Below, in pieces: positions 11,688 through 22,999 of a stretch of 64,000 bases of DNA. How positions within the stretch are numbered: position 1 is the stretch's first letter; every line of letters begins with the position of its first letter. A program made the position numbers and the translations under genes. Below the pieces are notes generated by a model that saw only the letters and a program-made list of their open reading frames with translations, made no database searches and was not told the origin of the DNA. Origin of the DNA: Cocos nucifera (Eukaryota > Streptophyta > Magnoliopsida > Arecales > Arecaceae); the NCBI GenBank assembly GCA_006176705.1, contig QRFJ01000301.1:372001-436000 (forward strand). Direction: 5' to 3'.

Positions 11688-12250
11688 CTAAACTAGTGAT
11701 CCTTTACTCACGGTCATCTTTAATTCCTTAGCACCAATCAGATGGAGGCTTTTCTTTTTGATATTTTCTTTTGGTCCATCGCCTATCTTTCTATTGGTAT
11801 CCTTAGATGGGGAAGGATTGATCGTGATCTTCTGACCCTTATGAGTGAAACTACAGGAGTTGGTTCGGCCATAAATCATAACATCATTATCAAACAGCCA
11901 AAGCCAACCTAATATAATACTTCCAACTTCTATGGGTAAGACATCGCACCAAACATGATCCTAATAAGAATGGAGCTGAATGAAAATATGGCATCTAAGT
12001 TTGATGGAAATAGAGGAGGAATCTATCCAAGACACACGATATGGACTGGGATGATGTACAGGAGCTAATCCTAATCGCTTAACTGTGTTGGTGGAGATGG
12101 CGTTGATACAGCTACCACTATCAATGATCATCTTATAAATTTTATCGCTAAATTTTATGAAGATATGAAAAATAAAGGTCCTACACCAATCTTTACTCTC
12201 CTTAGTCTATGCTAGAACATACCTAATGACTCCAAACCTAAGGTCTGACT
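11688..12250 (-). pseudogene. PR: Chromovirus aspartic protease region
   Basis: On the minus strand the active-site sequence IDSGSCINAISTNTVKRLGL is readable near 12135-12070, with the D-S-G triad of retroviral-type proteases. It is followed by a PYRVSWIDSSSISIK block, GSIILGWLWLFDNDV and a CSFTHKGQKITINPSPSKD block, the usual plant chromovirus layout. The segment ends near 11690 in a stop. The RT that should start here is missing: within about 200 bases the sequence has become integrase C-terminus. Confidence 0.85.
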
Positions 12251-12290
12251 TCGGTGCAATAAAACTTAGGATTTTCTCAGTACTCTCAAA

Positions 12291-13256
12291 CTACTCGGCT
12301 AAGTCTGGATCATCTTCATAAACTTTCTCCTCAATATTTTTTAGAGTTTTCTCTTCTAATTCTTTCACAAATAACGATCGATTGGGACATTGTGTAGCAA
12401 AATGACTGTAACCATGGCACTTGAAGCAGTGGGATCGAGAACTACTTTTCTTAGATAACTCTCCTACAACTCTTTTTTCTTTATCTTTTTTTCTCATAAT
12501 AGGATTTGTAGGTGAAGGTCCATTACTAGGAGTCTGGGTAGTATTGGGTCTCGATCCAGAAGGGGTTACTCGGATAGGTTCAAGATGATAGATGGTTGAA
12601 TATCTAGAAAATCTCTCAAAGTCTAGGGCAAGTTAATAAGTTTATTCTAACATGGTTACCTCTTGCAAAAAAAGCAGGTATTTTTCTCTGAGTTTCTTCT
12701 TCATTTCATCCTAGGTTTCTATCAGATCTTGTCTTCTTTGGTTGAGAAGATGTTCAATACTTTTCCAATAAAGTCTGGCATGCCTAACTAACTTCATCCT
12801 AACAAACCTAACTCTCCTTGCTTCAGACATTTTGTACCATTCAAAATAGTGGTCCATGCCTGATTTCCAATCTAGGTACTCTCTCGGATCTAGACAACCA
12901 TCAAAACTTGGGGCTTCGATCTTCACATTCCTAAGGACATGCTCATCCTGGTCAAATTGGTTATGATGGTGGCGTGCTGCTTTAGGTCGATCTAGATCGA
13001 GGTTCCATCTTCTCTTTCCTATAGGTAGTTAGGGAGACTCTGGTTTAAGTTGTCTTTGCCTAGCTTATTCTAGTACTATTATTTTTTCACTCATGATTTT
13101 CATAAAATCTTTCATGTCATCAAACTTCTCAATCAAGACATTAATGATGGTTATTGTATTACGATCCATGTTGGCACTGGATGGAAAAGTAGGACATTGG
13201 TACTGGATACCTAATCTAGTGGTCATGCAAGTCCAGGATGCAGGAATAAGATGCAA
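12291..13256 (-). pseudogene. gag: Chromovirus gag
   Basis: Gag reads from an ATG at 13256: a short N-terminal segment with NMDRNTITIINVLIEKFDDM, then from 12926 the gypsy capsid core PSFDGCLDPREYLDWKSGMD with EARRVRFVRMKLVRHARLYW. Near 12445-12400 follows a CCHC zinc knuckle, CFKCHGYSHFATQC. A poorly conserved linker with stops separates the parts. The pattern 'P-F-D-G-x-x-D-P-x-x-Y-L-x-W' is typical of chromoviral gag. This and the protease are the best-preserved parts of the element. Confidence 0.87.
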
Positions 13257-13365
13257 TAAGAAAGAAAAAAAATATTGAAAAGTAAATTATAAAATTTAAA
13301 TTATGAAAATTTAACTTGCAAAAATTTTAAATTGCAAAATTTAAACTAAAGCCCTAACCAATCCG

Positions 13366-13377
13366 ACTCTGATACCA
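13366..13377 (-). promoter_or_regulatory. Primer-binding site of chromovirus
   Basis: The complement of tggtatcagagt, 3 bases from the right LTR. It matches the 3' end of initiator tRNA-Met as used by many plant retrotransposons. Confidence 0.85.
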
Positions 13378-13380
13378 AAT

Positions 13381-14764
13381 TGATGCAGGACAATCTAAAA
13401 AAAAAAGACCAAGCTTCCTTCCATTCATCAATAACAAATCACATCTGACCGTGGCACGTTATTTATAGGACAGATAGTATAGTTGCCTATACTCTACTCA
13501 GGAGGCGTGACTGATTGACACGGGACTAAAGCACGATCAATCTAAATGATGCTGATGAGTGCCATTTTAGAGATTAGTAAATAACTAGCAATAATAAAGT
13601 AACTAGACAGATAGCAGAAATTAAACATGCTTATGAATAATTATAAAAAAAAATATAAATGGAATGAAGAATAGCAAGAAATTAAGTCTGCAAGAAAATC
13701 CAAAAAAAAGATAGGAAGAATCCAGATCGTGGTAGTTAAGAAACTATCCTGATTAGGGCTCTTAATCTTTTAACCAAGCAGATCTATCAATAAAGAACTA
13801 GGTTTTTACCAACATTGAATCTAAAAAAAATAAGTAAAAATCAAAGATCAGTTGAGAAGGAATGAAGGTCCTTATCAACATTTGATCTGTAGAATAATAT
13901 ATCACTCTTTCTCTCTCTGCATGATAGATAAAAATCTTGGAGGAGACAGATCTTCTTTTAGTGGAACAAGCTTATGTAGATAGATGGTGAAGACGAATCA
14001 AGATCGTAGGAACACTAAATCTCAAGAAAATAAAGGTTAAAGAGATAGAAAAAGGTGGGCCTCACATCCTCCCCTCGTGGGGCAATTTTGGGTCTCACAC
14101 CCTCTCCCTCTTGGAGCGACCAACACAAGTGTTTATGGAAATTGTAAAGTGATTCATTCATTCATTTATTGTCTCATTCATGAAAAATACATGGGTTTAT
14201 ATAGGACCCTAAAGGTCCTATTTCTTTAGGAATCCTATTCCCTTTACAAGAAAAAAATCAATCCTCCCAACAAAAAAGTAAAACATTATGTATGATTTTC
14301 AAATACAATAATATATCATATCTATCTTTTATGGAACCATAGGAAAGAAATTAGTCTTTTAACAAAATAAGTAAGAAATCAAGAACTCTTAAGAAATCCT
14401 AGGGAAGAAAAGAAACTCTATATGGGCGCTTGATGCCTGGCACAGCTTGGCATGAGGATCCTTGGGCATGGCATATGCTGGCATGTGTATTTCCTCCCTG
14501 GGCGTGTGGAGGGTGGTGACTCCAAAGATGACATGGACCAAGCTTGCTTCTTTATGATGGTCTCTTTCCAAATAAGGCTCAATCCAAAATAAACCCAAGT
14601 ATGGTCTTATGGACCAAAAACTAAATGCATCAAAAGAACTAACTGATTAAATCAAAAAGACTAGAATAAAATAACTGAAGTAGAGTTATTCTGATATGGC
14701 TTTTTCAATCCAAATTGAATCTAAATTATATTGCAGACTTCTGGTGGCTCCGGTGTCCACACCA
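13381..14764 (-). repeat. 5' LTR of chromovirus (right)
   Basis: Aligns base by base with 9544-10935, with frequent transitions. Its outer end on + is ...ggtgtccacacca followed by TSD gatct. A TATA-like box (complement of ttatatagg) lies near 14194-14202. Confidence 0.9.
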
Positions 14765-16526
14765 GATCTGCTCCCAATCTTCCTAAGATGCCTTCTGATA
14801 CTCTCTACTGAGATACCTTCCTCGACTACTGTACCGCCGAGCCTCTCTTAGTCCCATGCCTCTAGGAAAGCACTACTACAGCACTCCAATGCTCCTTGCC
14901 TTGTCTCAACACCACCTCCTCATAGGTATCTGGATCATCTCTTGCTATACATAAACTATCCTCCACTGAACCATGAATCTTCCTAGTGCTCCTATAGAAG
15001 AAACCTGATCTAGGATACTTCCGACAGCTAGATGCCTCTGACACTCCCCGAGACCCTCTAGCTCTTTCTGAGACCTACTTTCGATCTCTCTAAGAAGCCC
15101 CTAGCACTTTCTACTGAGATACCTTCCTCGATTGCTGCATCCTGAGCTTCTCTCAGCCCCTTTACCTTTAGGGTAGCGCTACTACAGCACTCCAGTGCTC
15201 CCTGCCTGATCTTTGTGCCACTCTATAGCCGTCCAGCTCTAATCTGCTAGATCTCTATGGATCATCCATCTCCATCACCCTCAAGGCTCCAATTGGTCAC
15301 ACTGTTGAATACACCCCAACTACTTTTCATAGCCTTCCACCAGACAGAATAGTTGCTTCTTCAACTCCACCTCGATCCCGAGCTCTTGAGTGATCTCTCC
15401 TTTGATACGCCAAACAAAAAACATTACCAGCAGCCCAGCCTTCACATATTTTTACTTTTAACATCATGCGAAGCTGCATCCAGAAGAACAACCTAAATAG
15501 GAAAAAATCAAAAATAATTTTTTTTTCTCTCTCCTACTTGAAGCTTTCAGCCTTTTCTTTCAGCTCCTTCCTCCTTCACGTCTTCATCTAGTTCCAAAAC
15601 CAAAACCAGACACCCGATCGCCTGCTGCCATGATCGCTGATCGATCGATCTATGCCTATGCACCGCCATAAGATCCGAGTGCCACCATCATGGCTTCTTC
15701 CTCTTCATTCCGGCCAACCCAGAAAATAAGGCCTACTACCTTGGATTGCTGTCGATTGCCTTAGCTCATGCGACTATCGAATCCGAGCACCGCCACCGTT
15801 GGATCTCCACCGCGACACATCACTACCACTGTTCGCGGCTCGCCATCATCGGATACGAGTGCACCACCATCAGATCGGCGTGCCATCACCAGATCCATGC
15901 TCCACTATGTCGGATCCCATGCATTAGGAGGAAGAGGATCGCCTGCGCCATCTCATCGGCTTGGATCCACGCACCACCACCAGATCTGGGCACGCCACCA
16001 CCAGATCGATGCTCCCCAGCATCGAATTCTTCCCTACGGCCTACTCCGACACTGGATCCCTACTCCCCAAGCTGGCTCTCCACTATACACGTGCCTCCTA
16101 CCATGTTCCACCAGCCACCACCGTTGGTTGGTTGTTGCTACTCGCACGCGTGCCCGCTGCCTTGCGCCACCACCTAAGATGATGCCACCTCCTGCGACGT
16201 TCCTCCTGAAGAAGAAGATGGTTGTGCCGCCTCCCTCTGGATCTTAGCATCCTGCACGCGAGCACCACCAGACCACCCACTTGCGGAAACCCCACCTCAA
16301 GCCGCAATCGGCCACCAGATCGCCGAAATAGTGGCCAATCATCGGGTTCGATTGTAGTTTGCTGATTATCGACCACCAAGCCTAAGACCGGCGGCCAATC
16401 ATCGGCCGCCAATCTAGAGGAAGAAAGAGGGAGCCCTGCCGGCCTCTCAAAAATATTTTTTTTTGTTCTTTCGCTGAATCTCCCATTCTTGTGTTGGATC
16501 TCTCTTCACGCCTCCTCATTAAGATG
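14765..16526 (-). other. Internal region of W, 5' part: duplication and GC-rich leader
   Basis: No gag or pol motif is seen. From about 14770 to 15215 there is an imperfect tandem duplication with a 306-base period (anchor 'ctactgagataccttcctcg' at 14805 and 15111; 'ctactacagcactcca' near 14872 and 15180). The first unit begins at about 9523, left of the chromovirus. From about 15600 to 16440 the sequence is distinctly GC-rich and built from ccaccaccagatc-like words. Open frames there on both strands overlap one another and give only low-complexity protein. On the minus strand this is the leader just after the primer-binding site. Confidence 0.6.
16390..16410 (-). other. GC-rich hairpin in leader of W
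   Basis: ggcggcc and ggccgcc flank a 7-base loop (caatcat region), a perfect 7-bp GC stem about 120 bases inside the element from the primer-binding site. A partial echo of the loop, gccaatcatcgg, recurs near 16333. Confidence 0.5.
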
Positions 16527-16538
16527 GCTCTGATACCA
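16527..16538 (-). promoter_or_regulatory. Primer-binding site of element W
   Basis: The complement of tggtatcagagc (initiator tRNA-Met type), 7 bases from the right LTR. It fixes the minus orientation of W. Confidence 0.85.
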
Positions 16539-16545
16539 ATTATTG

Positions 16546-16922
16546 TGCAGGATCCTAAACATTGTTGAGGCTAAAGAAAGAGTGGGGCGTGCCTCCTTCC
16601 TCCAAGCTTGGAGGTGCGCCCCCTAGGGCACCTTGGCGTGTAAAGAAACTAGAGAGAGGAAGAGATGTGGGAGAAAATGGTTTTCTCTTTCTTACAACTA
16701 GGGTTTACCATATACATGTATATATATACCTGTACATAGACCAAAATTCTAACCCGTAAAAGACTCCTTAGGCTAACCCAATTCGAATGCACTCACCCAA
16801 ACCCATGTACACCCATGGTCTGATCATGCACTCAATTCTATGGATCCAAATTTAGTCTAAACTCTGAGTAGCCTCCATGAGACCCAAACTTGGGTCTTAT
16901 GATCGTGGAGGGCTGAACCTCT
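16546..16922 (-). repeat. 5' LTR of W, first part (split by Copia B1)
   Basis: Matches 8061 onward: tgcaggatcctaaac..., through ctccaagcttggaggtgcgc to gctgaacctct. The last 5 bases, cctct at 16918-16922, are the left TSD copy of Copia B1. The LTR resumes at 29812. Confidence 0.9.
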
Positions 16923-19326
16923 TGTTGAAAATTATATCCTAAAGTCAATCATCTAGATTATAGATGATTGAGCTAAATATAATTTATACTTAAATTTTAG
17001 TTGAATAAAATTATTATTTTGATAATTTCATCACTTTGTATATTTTTCTATAATGAACTCTCTGTGATGAAGTTCTTAGGACTATTTAGACTCAACAAAG
17101 AAGGATTTATCATTTAGCCCTTAAACTGATCGTGACCAAATAATTCATTGTTACCTAGGATGATAATGTTAATCAAGAGTAGGTCATTATATGCCATAAG
17201 TGTTGGTTGTCCTCTTAACCAAGAAGCATAGTGATACTGTTATGGAATGCAGGTGAAATATAGGGGTACATTTCACTGATTGTGATCCAATTGCGGAGCT
17301 CTCTTCTGCCAAGAGTTGCTCACGAAGGATATGGGTATATGTGTCCCTTAGACCTAAGATTATCATGGTGACTTACAAGCAACTCACTGTACTTAGGTAT
17401 CGGACTATCTGAATTTCTAATTCAGTGATGGAATGCTACTAGATGTAGTCAAGTACTTAGCTTGTCAATGCGTGAGTCAAGATGGGATTGATCCCTCCAA
17501 GTGTTAGAGCAAGTGCATCACTATATTTCAATTTAGCAAATCCTCGATCGAGGTAGTCCATATGATGGACGCTGAATTTTAAAATATAATATGGATGAAT
17601 TTTAGGATTGACAGTTAATCCTAGATCATCCTATGAGCATCATGGTCAAGGGGATGAATTATACAGTAACCATATGCCATAGATTTGTCATTGTTGTGTT
17701 GTGACTTTTCAACCTATCCGAATGTCAGGTATCAATGCTAGATGGTCATATCGATTGGTACAGAAAGTTAGTTCCTATGCTATCAGCTTAGGACTCGAAC
17801 CAATGGGGTCACACACAATAGCAGTTCCTACCTAATCTGATGGCTGATCGGGAGTTCCACTGGATTGGAACTTAGTTATTTTTTAAAAAATTAATTAGCA
17901 ATTAGATTGTTGATTAACTCAATTTGATTGAGCGATAAGAAATTGATTAATTCAAATTAAATTTGATTCAATTAAGTTTTGATCTGATCAGATCATGTGA
18001 TGATCTAATCGCTATGAAAGATTCGACCCCGATATGATCAGGGATGAACCTAATTAATTTCTAATTTGATTAGAAGTTTATTGATTTAGGTTAAGCCTAA
18101 TTTGGTTGGGTTTAACTTGATCTAATTGGATCCAGATAAATTGGTTTGGATCAAGTCAAATGATTTTTGATTTTTGAATCAAATCTTCCTGTGCCATGGT
18201 ACTTTGACCCGTTCTTTTCTCTACACACATTGTGAATGTCTATGGGATTTCTCCATGCTAGAAGAGAGTTTGCACCCTCCATTTTTCTGCTTTTGACCTG
18301 GACCAAGGGTTGGACCAGTTCAAACTAAGTTAAATTTTGAATTCCATTTGATTGGTTAGAAATTCAAACCTCCTAATTCCTGGCGCCTTATCCACTCCCT
18401 GCACCATTCTCCTTTTATCGCACATTTTTATGCGATTTTCTAGACAAAGCGCACGGAAGGAGAGTCTTTCTGCATGCTTCTAACCTGTGTGGGTGCAAGA
18501 ATGGGATAAGAAGCATTTGAATTCAAGTTAAGAGTTTGAAACCTCTTAACCTCCAATCCTTATCCTACCATCTCAGGTCGTCCATTTTAAAATGGGATTT
18601 TTTTGTAGGCGTGCATTATTGGAGATGCGTGAGAAATCTGAGAGGGTATGTATAAGGAAGAGAGATTTTTCATGAGGAATTTCTGTAAGATAAAAATCAG
18701 AGAGAGGTGATCTCTTTTGGCATTAGGTTTTTCGAAGAGAGAAGAGGGTCAACATCCTTATGGATGAGTGCAGAATCCTAAAGTTGGGACTCTAGATTTT
18801 GGGTGGAGAGATTGAGCATTGTGAGTGCTAGATTCCACCGATTTTCCATCACTACCTTGTCAACCTCCATAGATCATTTTCTAGCCTTTTGGAGCATCTG
18901 GGAGATCTAGAAGCGGACCGTCGATCGGATCGATGGAGATTGATTGTCGAAGGCTCCGACGAGGAGCTAGCACTCCAGAGGGGCTGATCAGAATCAGGGA
19001 CTCCATGTGGACTCACCATAGAGGCTGGACACATGTACGGCTGCAGCACGATGGGAGAGCATCTTTCGGTGGATTCAGATTATGGAGTTCATCTATTCGT
19101 GCATAGGTACTATTTTCTAAATATAGATCGATCAATAAATATGATTTGCTGATCGAATGTATTTTATTTTTTTGATTTATATTAATATGTCAAAGATCCT
19201 GATTAGAATTTTATGATTAGATCATAGCATGCATAGAATTAATATAGATTAATTTTGCTTCTACTGCAATAAATTTTCGAAAAAAGTTTCGAAAAGCATG
19301 CTAACAATCCTACTCAGTTTTCTTCA
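16923..19326 (+). repeat. 5' LTR of Copia B1
   Basis: Starts tgttgaaaattatatcctaa and ends ...cagttttcttca. It aligns over its whole length with 27396-29811, with scattered, mostly single-base differences. Confidence 0.92.
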
Positions 19327-19328
19327 AA

Positions 19329-19340
19329 TGGTATCAGAGT
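19329..19340 (+). promoter_or_regulatory. Primer-binding site of Copia B1
   Basis: tggtatcagagt, two bases after the LTR, complementary to the initiator tRNA-Met 3' end apart from its last base. Confidence 0.9.
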
Positions 19341-21484
19341 AAGGGTTGCTTGACATGTTTAATATATAAATTAGAAAGATTTAATGTGTAACACAATGAT
19401 CACATGAACTATAGGTTGTCCTGTTGTAAGGTTTACCCATTATAAAGAAGAGGTTGTCTTGGAACGTTGCGATCTATAACTTTGATCATAAAAATTTTAG
19501 ATGTGATCTAATGAATTTTTATGATATGTTTTGAATTGGTTTTAATCTAAATTTTATCATGAATTTATGTTTAGATTAGATCTAAATATTTCATGATTTT
19601 TGTGTAATGCACATAGGTTTAGATTAAATCTGAACAAAATCTTATGAAGGTTCTATTCGCTGGTCGAGCTAGCTGTCTCAAGAATCGAGCCAGCTCAACC
19701 AACTTGCTGGCCTGAAATGGCTCTGCGGCCTTCTATTCAGGTTGGCTCAATCAGGAATCAAGTCGACTCGACTTCTGTTCGGACCAGCTTGGATGGGATC
19801 TGAGCCAGCTCGACTATAAGATGGCCTTCGGGGCTTCTGTTCGAGCCGACTATCTTGGGTGATGGGTTGACTCGACGTCTGCTCAGGCTAGCTCAGATAG
19901 GATCTAAGCCAGCTTGATGGAATCAAAGCTTGCGGGCTTTTGCTCGAGTCGGCTATCTCAGACGGGCTGACTCGACGTCTATTCGGGCCGGCTCGGATGA
20001 GATTTGAACCAGCTCGACGAAGAAACTAGCTGAAGCTATTCAATTATTGTTTTTAAGTATTCTAATCTACAACTAGTGCTTGTTTGTGAAATAAGCCGAC
20101 CCATTTTTAAAATAAGTCGACCTATTTGGTGAAACAGTGCTACGTTGTAAAGAATCTTTCAAAACTAAAAATTATTTTTAAAATATCGAATCCCAACCCA
20201 TCAGCCCAAAACTTAATTAAAAGAATTAAGTATTGTAAAGTTAGATCTAGAATTATGAATTAAAGATCTAAGATAATTGCATAATACTGTGGGTTAAAGG
20301 GTTAGATGAATTAGATCCATTAATTGAGTTAGATCTAAGGTTAGTTAAAGAATGGATTAATCTAGAGTAGTTGATCAAATCTAACCAAGTGTTGACTTAG
20401 ATTAAGTCAAAGACATTCTAAACTCAACTTCAATAGTTGTAGTTGAACGAGTCCATGTCTTTAACAAGACTAAGATGGACTTAATTCATAGCTAAGTGGT
20501 CTAGATTGATCAGATCAGACCTAATTAACTGGTTGGTGTCTAAGGTAAGTCTAGCAGTTTAGACCAATAGTTTTTAATTGGAAGCTACTCGCACTGATTC
20601 GATCTTTGACCAGTTAATGGCATATCCCTTCCACTGATCTCACTTACCTGGTCGATATGGTCGATTAGGATTTGATTAGATCACTTAGTGATTCAAGCTG
20701 ACCTATGTCACTAAAAATCAATTTGACTGATTTCAATTTAATAAGACTGAATTAGGTGCTCATGGATCGAAATTGACCTTGTCCTCATCAATTGACTTGG
20801 TGAAGTTAGTGGAAGGATTTGACTTGACGAAGTCAGTGGAAGAAATTGATCCATGTCCTTTCTATCTCTAAAATCATAAGTACATTAAATCCTCTAAATT
20901 ATTTGATCCTTAAAATGATAAGATTATGGGGTTAACCGAGTCATAGCCTCCCATTAAGGAGAATAGTAATGAGTCTAATTTTCTGGATAGACATTGGAGG
21001 TGCCTTACACCTGGTGTTCATCTGGATATTGAAATTATTATCCATCATATGATGATTAGATCGCACTCTCTTAATGGTGATCAGGTTAGCCAGAGTTTTT
21101 TTTGGATCTGGTTATCATTGGTTTGATGCACCAAAGTCAATCATATTAATGGTTGGACCTAACCAGACCTTTTTAATGGAGGCCATAGCCTACTGAATTA
21201 GCTTCTAGGGCAAAACCTAATTACTAAGAATTATTTGAAGAAATAATTAATTGTGAACCTACTTGTAGATGCACATGGGTTAGCCAAAGCTTTTCTCAAG
21301 CCTATTTATAGTCTATGTGGATTCTAATACCTACTAAGGAGTTAGTGTAATTCCTCGAATTGAAGGTAGAGGCTATCGATTCGTTTAAAAATAGTGGAAG
21401 AAGCTTTAGACTAAAATCTAAATCTTTAGAATTAATTAATTTAAGTATTAATAAGATTTTCTATTTTTATTTTAGATAAATAGA
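19341..21484 (+). other. Leader of Copia B1 with ~105-bp tandem array
   Basis: Long untranslated leader. Between about 19660 and 20020 lie some three to four imperfect units of about 105 bases, each with 'gagccagctcgac'-like palindromic words and a 'gactcgacgtct' anchor (near 19766, 19870 and 19970). The complementary arms taaggtaagt (20541-20550) and cacttacctg (20641-20650) match those of the other copia copies. No coding sequence is seen. Confidence 0.65.
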
Positions 21485-21970
21485 ATGGCTAGTGTAAGTC
21501 CGCTCCGTTCACTGTTGGACAGTGATAAGCATTTAGAACCTAAGAATGAGGAGTCTAGTGTTAACCCTAATTAGGCAGACCCAAAGAGGAATGGTCCTCT
21601 TGACTTGAATAGGCTAAACAGCGAAAACCAGCAAAGAGTTGCTGGGGAAGGATGTTATATGAACATCTTGCAATTTCACTGTTTGTAATACATTTAACTG
21701 GGTATTAGATATCGGGAGTCCAATTCACATATGCAATTCATTGCATGGACTTCAAATTGGTAGAAAGTTTAAGAATAGCGATAGATTCCTTAATATTGGG
21801 GATGGAAGTAAAGTTCCAATCCTAGCATTGGAAACTCTTGAGTTATTTTTCAAAAATAATAATATTATTTTAAGTAATTATCACTATTATCCATCTTTTA
21901 TGATGAACATAATATCTGTTAGGCTTTTGGTCCACGATGGTTATTATCTGTCAATAAAAAAATTATTGTG
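21485..21970 (+). pseudogene. Copia gag remnant and protease (B1)
   Basis: The ATG at 21485 opens MASVSPLRSLLDSDK, the start of an Angela-type gag, but the matrix/capsid part is gone: a stop falls after about 30 codons and within 150 bases the sequence has become protease. The protease block reads WVLDIGSPIHICNSLHG (about 21700-21750), so the catalytic D-S-G has become D-I-G, and the strand pattern VPILALETLEL and YYPSFMMNIISV continues to a stop at about 21969. The zinc knuckle seen in B2 is not recognisable here. Without gag and with a damaged protease this copy could only have moved with help from others. Confidence 0.8.
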
Positions 21971-22039
21971 ATATCATTATAAATGGTGTTACAGTAATGC
22001 AAGAACAATAAAGAAATGACATTTATGTTTTATCATAGC

Positions 22040-22999
22040 TTATTAGTGTAATGTACACGTCAAACAAACGCCCAAAACTAGATCATGTTTTTAATGCCTA
22101 TCTTTGGCATTGTCAGCTAAATCATATAAATAAGAATAGGATTAACATGTTAGTCAAGGAGCATATCCATGACATCGATGATTGTGAATCATTACTATTT
22201 ATGAGTCCTGCCTTCTTGGTAAGATGACCAAATCATCTTTTACTGAAAATGATGAACGGGCCAATAAGCTTCTGGGTCTAGTACGTACTGATATATGTGG
22301 ACCTATGAGCACATGTGCTAGAGGTGGGTTCTACTATTTCATTACGTTTACTGACAACCTATCTAGGTATGAGTATGTCTATCTTATGAAGAGTAAATCC
22401 GATTCGTTTGAAATATTCAAATGATATCAAAATGAGGTAGAAAAATAACTTGGAAAGAGTATTAAAACTCTTCGATCTGATCGAGAAAGTGAATACCTTT
22501 CCAATGAGTTTTTGATATATCTAGGAGAGAATGAGATTTTCTCTCAGTGGACCCCTCCTAGAACACCACATCATAATAGTGTGTCTAAAAGGAGGAATCG
22601 AACCCTATTGGACATGGTTCGGTCCATGATGGGGTTTGCAAGTCTATTGATTTTATTTTGAGGGTATGCACTCGAGACTGCTTGCTTTGTTCTGAACAAT
22701 ATTCCGAGCAAATCTGTTGCAAAGATTCCATATGAGATATGAACTGGACGTAGGCCGACACTCTCATACTTTAAGGTTTGGGGATGTCCGGCTTATGTAA
22801 AACATTTGCAGGCAGAAAAGCTTGGACCTAGGTCCGATAAATGCTTGTTCATAGAGTACCCCAAAGAAACTAGAGGTTATTACTTCGATCTTGCTGAAGA
22901 GCAAAAGGTGTTCGTCAACAATAGAACAGTCTTTTTGGAAAAGGAGTTTCTTATGGAAGGAACAGCTGCCTCTAATGTTAAGCTTAGTGAAGTTCAATA
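22040..22999 (+). pseudogene. INT: Copia integrase (B1)
   Basis: The zinc part reads YLWHCQLNHINKNR (about 22100-22140) and the core begins at about 22224 with MTKSSFTENDERANKLLGLV. The first two acidic residues are in RTDICGPMS and ITFTDNLSRYEY. The segment carrying the third (here 'VSKRRNR', near 22582, with K in place of the usual E) is altered. Stops at 22423 and elsewhere. The C-terminal part runs to LEKEFLMEGTAASNVKLSEV, where the coding sequence is cut at about 22999 by the following insert. Confidence 0.85.

Larger units (their letters stand above)
9544..14764 (-). mobile_element. Ty3/gypsy chromovirus with large internal deletion
   Basis: LTRs lie at 9544-10935 and 13381-14764 (about 1.39 kb each). 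The TSD gatct is exact at 9539-9543 and 14765-14769. The primer-binding-site complement actctgatacca at 13366-13377 adjoins the right LTR, so the element reads right to left. The internal region is only about 2.4 kb. It encodes gag, protease and then directly the integrase C-terminus with a chromodomain; RT, RNase H and the integrase core are absent. It is inserted in element W and splits a local duplication there, which independently confirms the insertion point. Confidence 0.92.

Noticed and set aside
14389..14598. 69-codon minus-strand frame inside the chromovirus LTR
   Set aside because: The matching segment of the other LTR (about 10560-10770) is broken by stops; a chance frame.
15746..16412. 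Open frames on both strands (143, 159, 73 and 104 codons) in the GC-rich block
   Set aside because: They overlap one another in several frames, consist of low-complexity His/Pro/Ser or Arg/Trp runs, and arise because the block is GC-rich with few stops. No motif and no start context.
16527..16538. gctctgatacca as part of a tRNA gene
   Set aside because: Only the 12-base primer-binding complement is present, with no cloverleaf around it.
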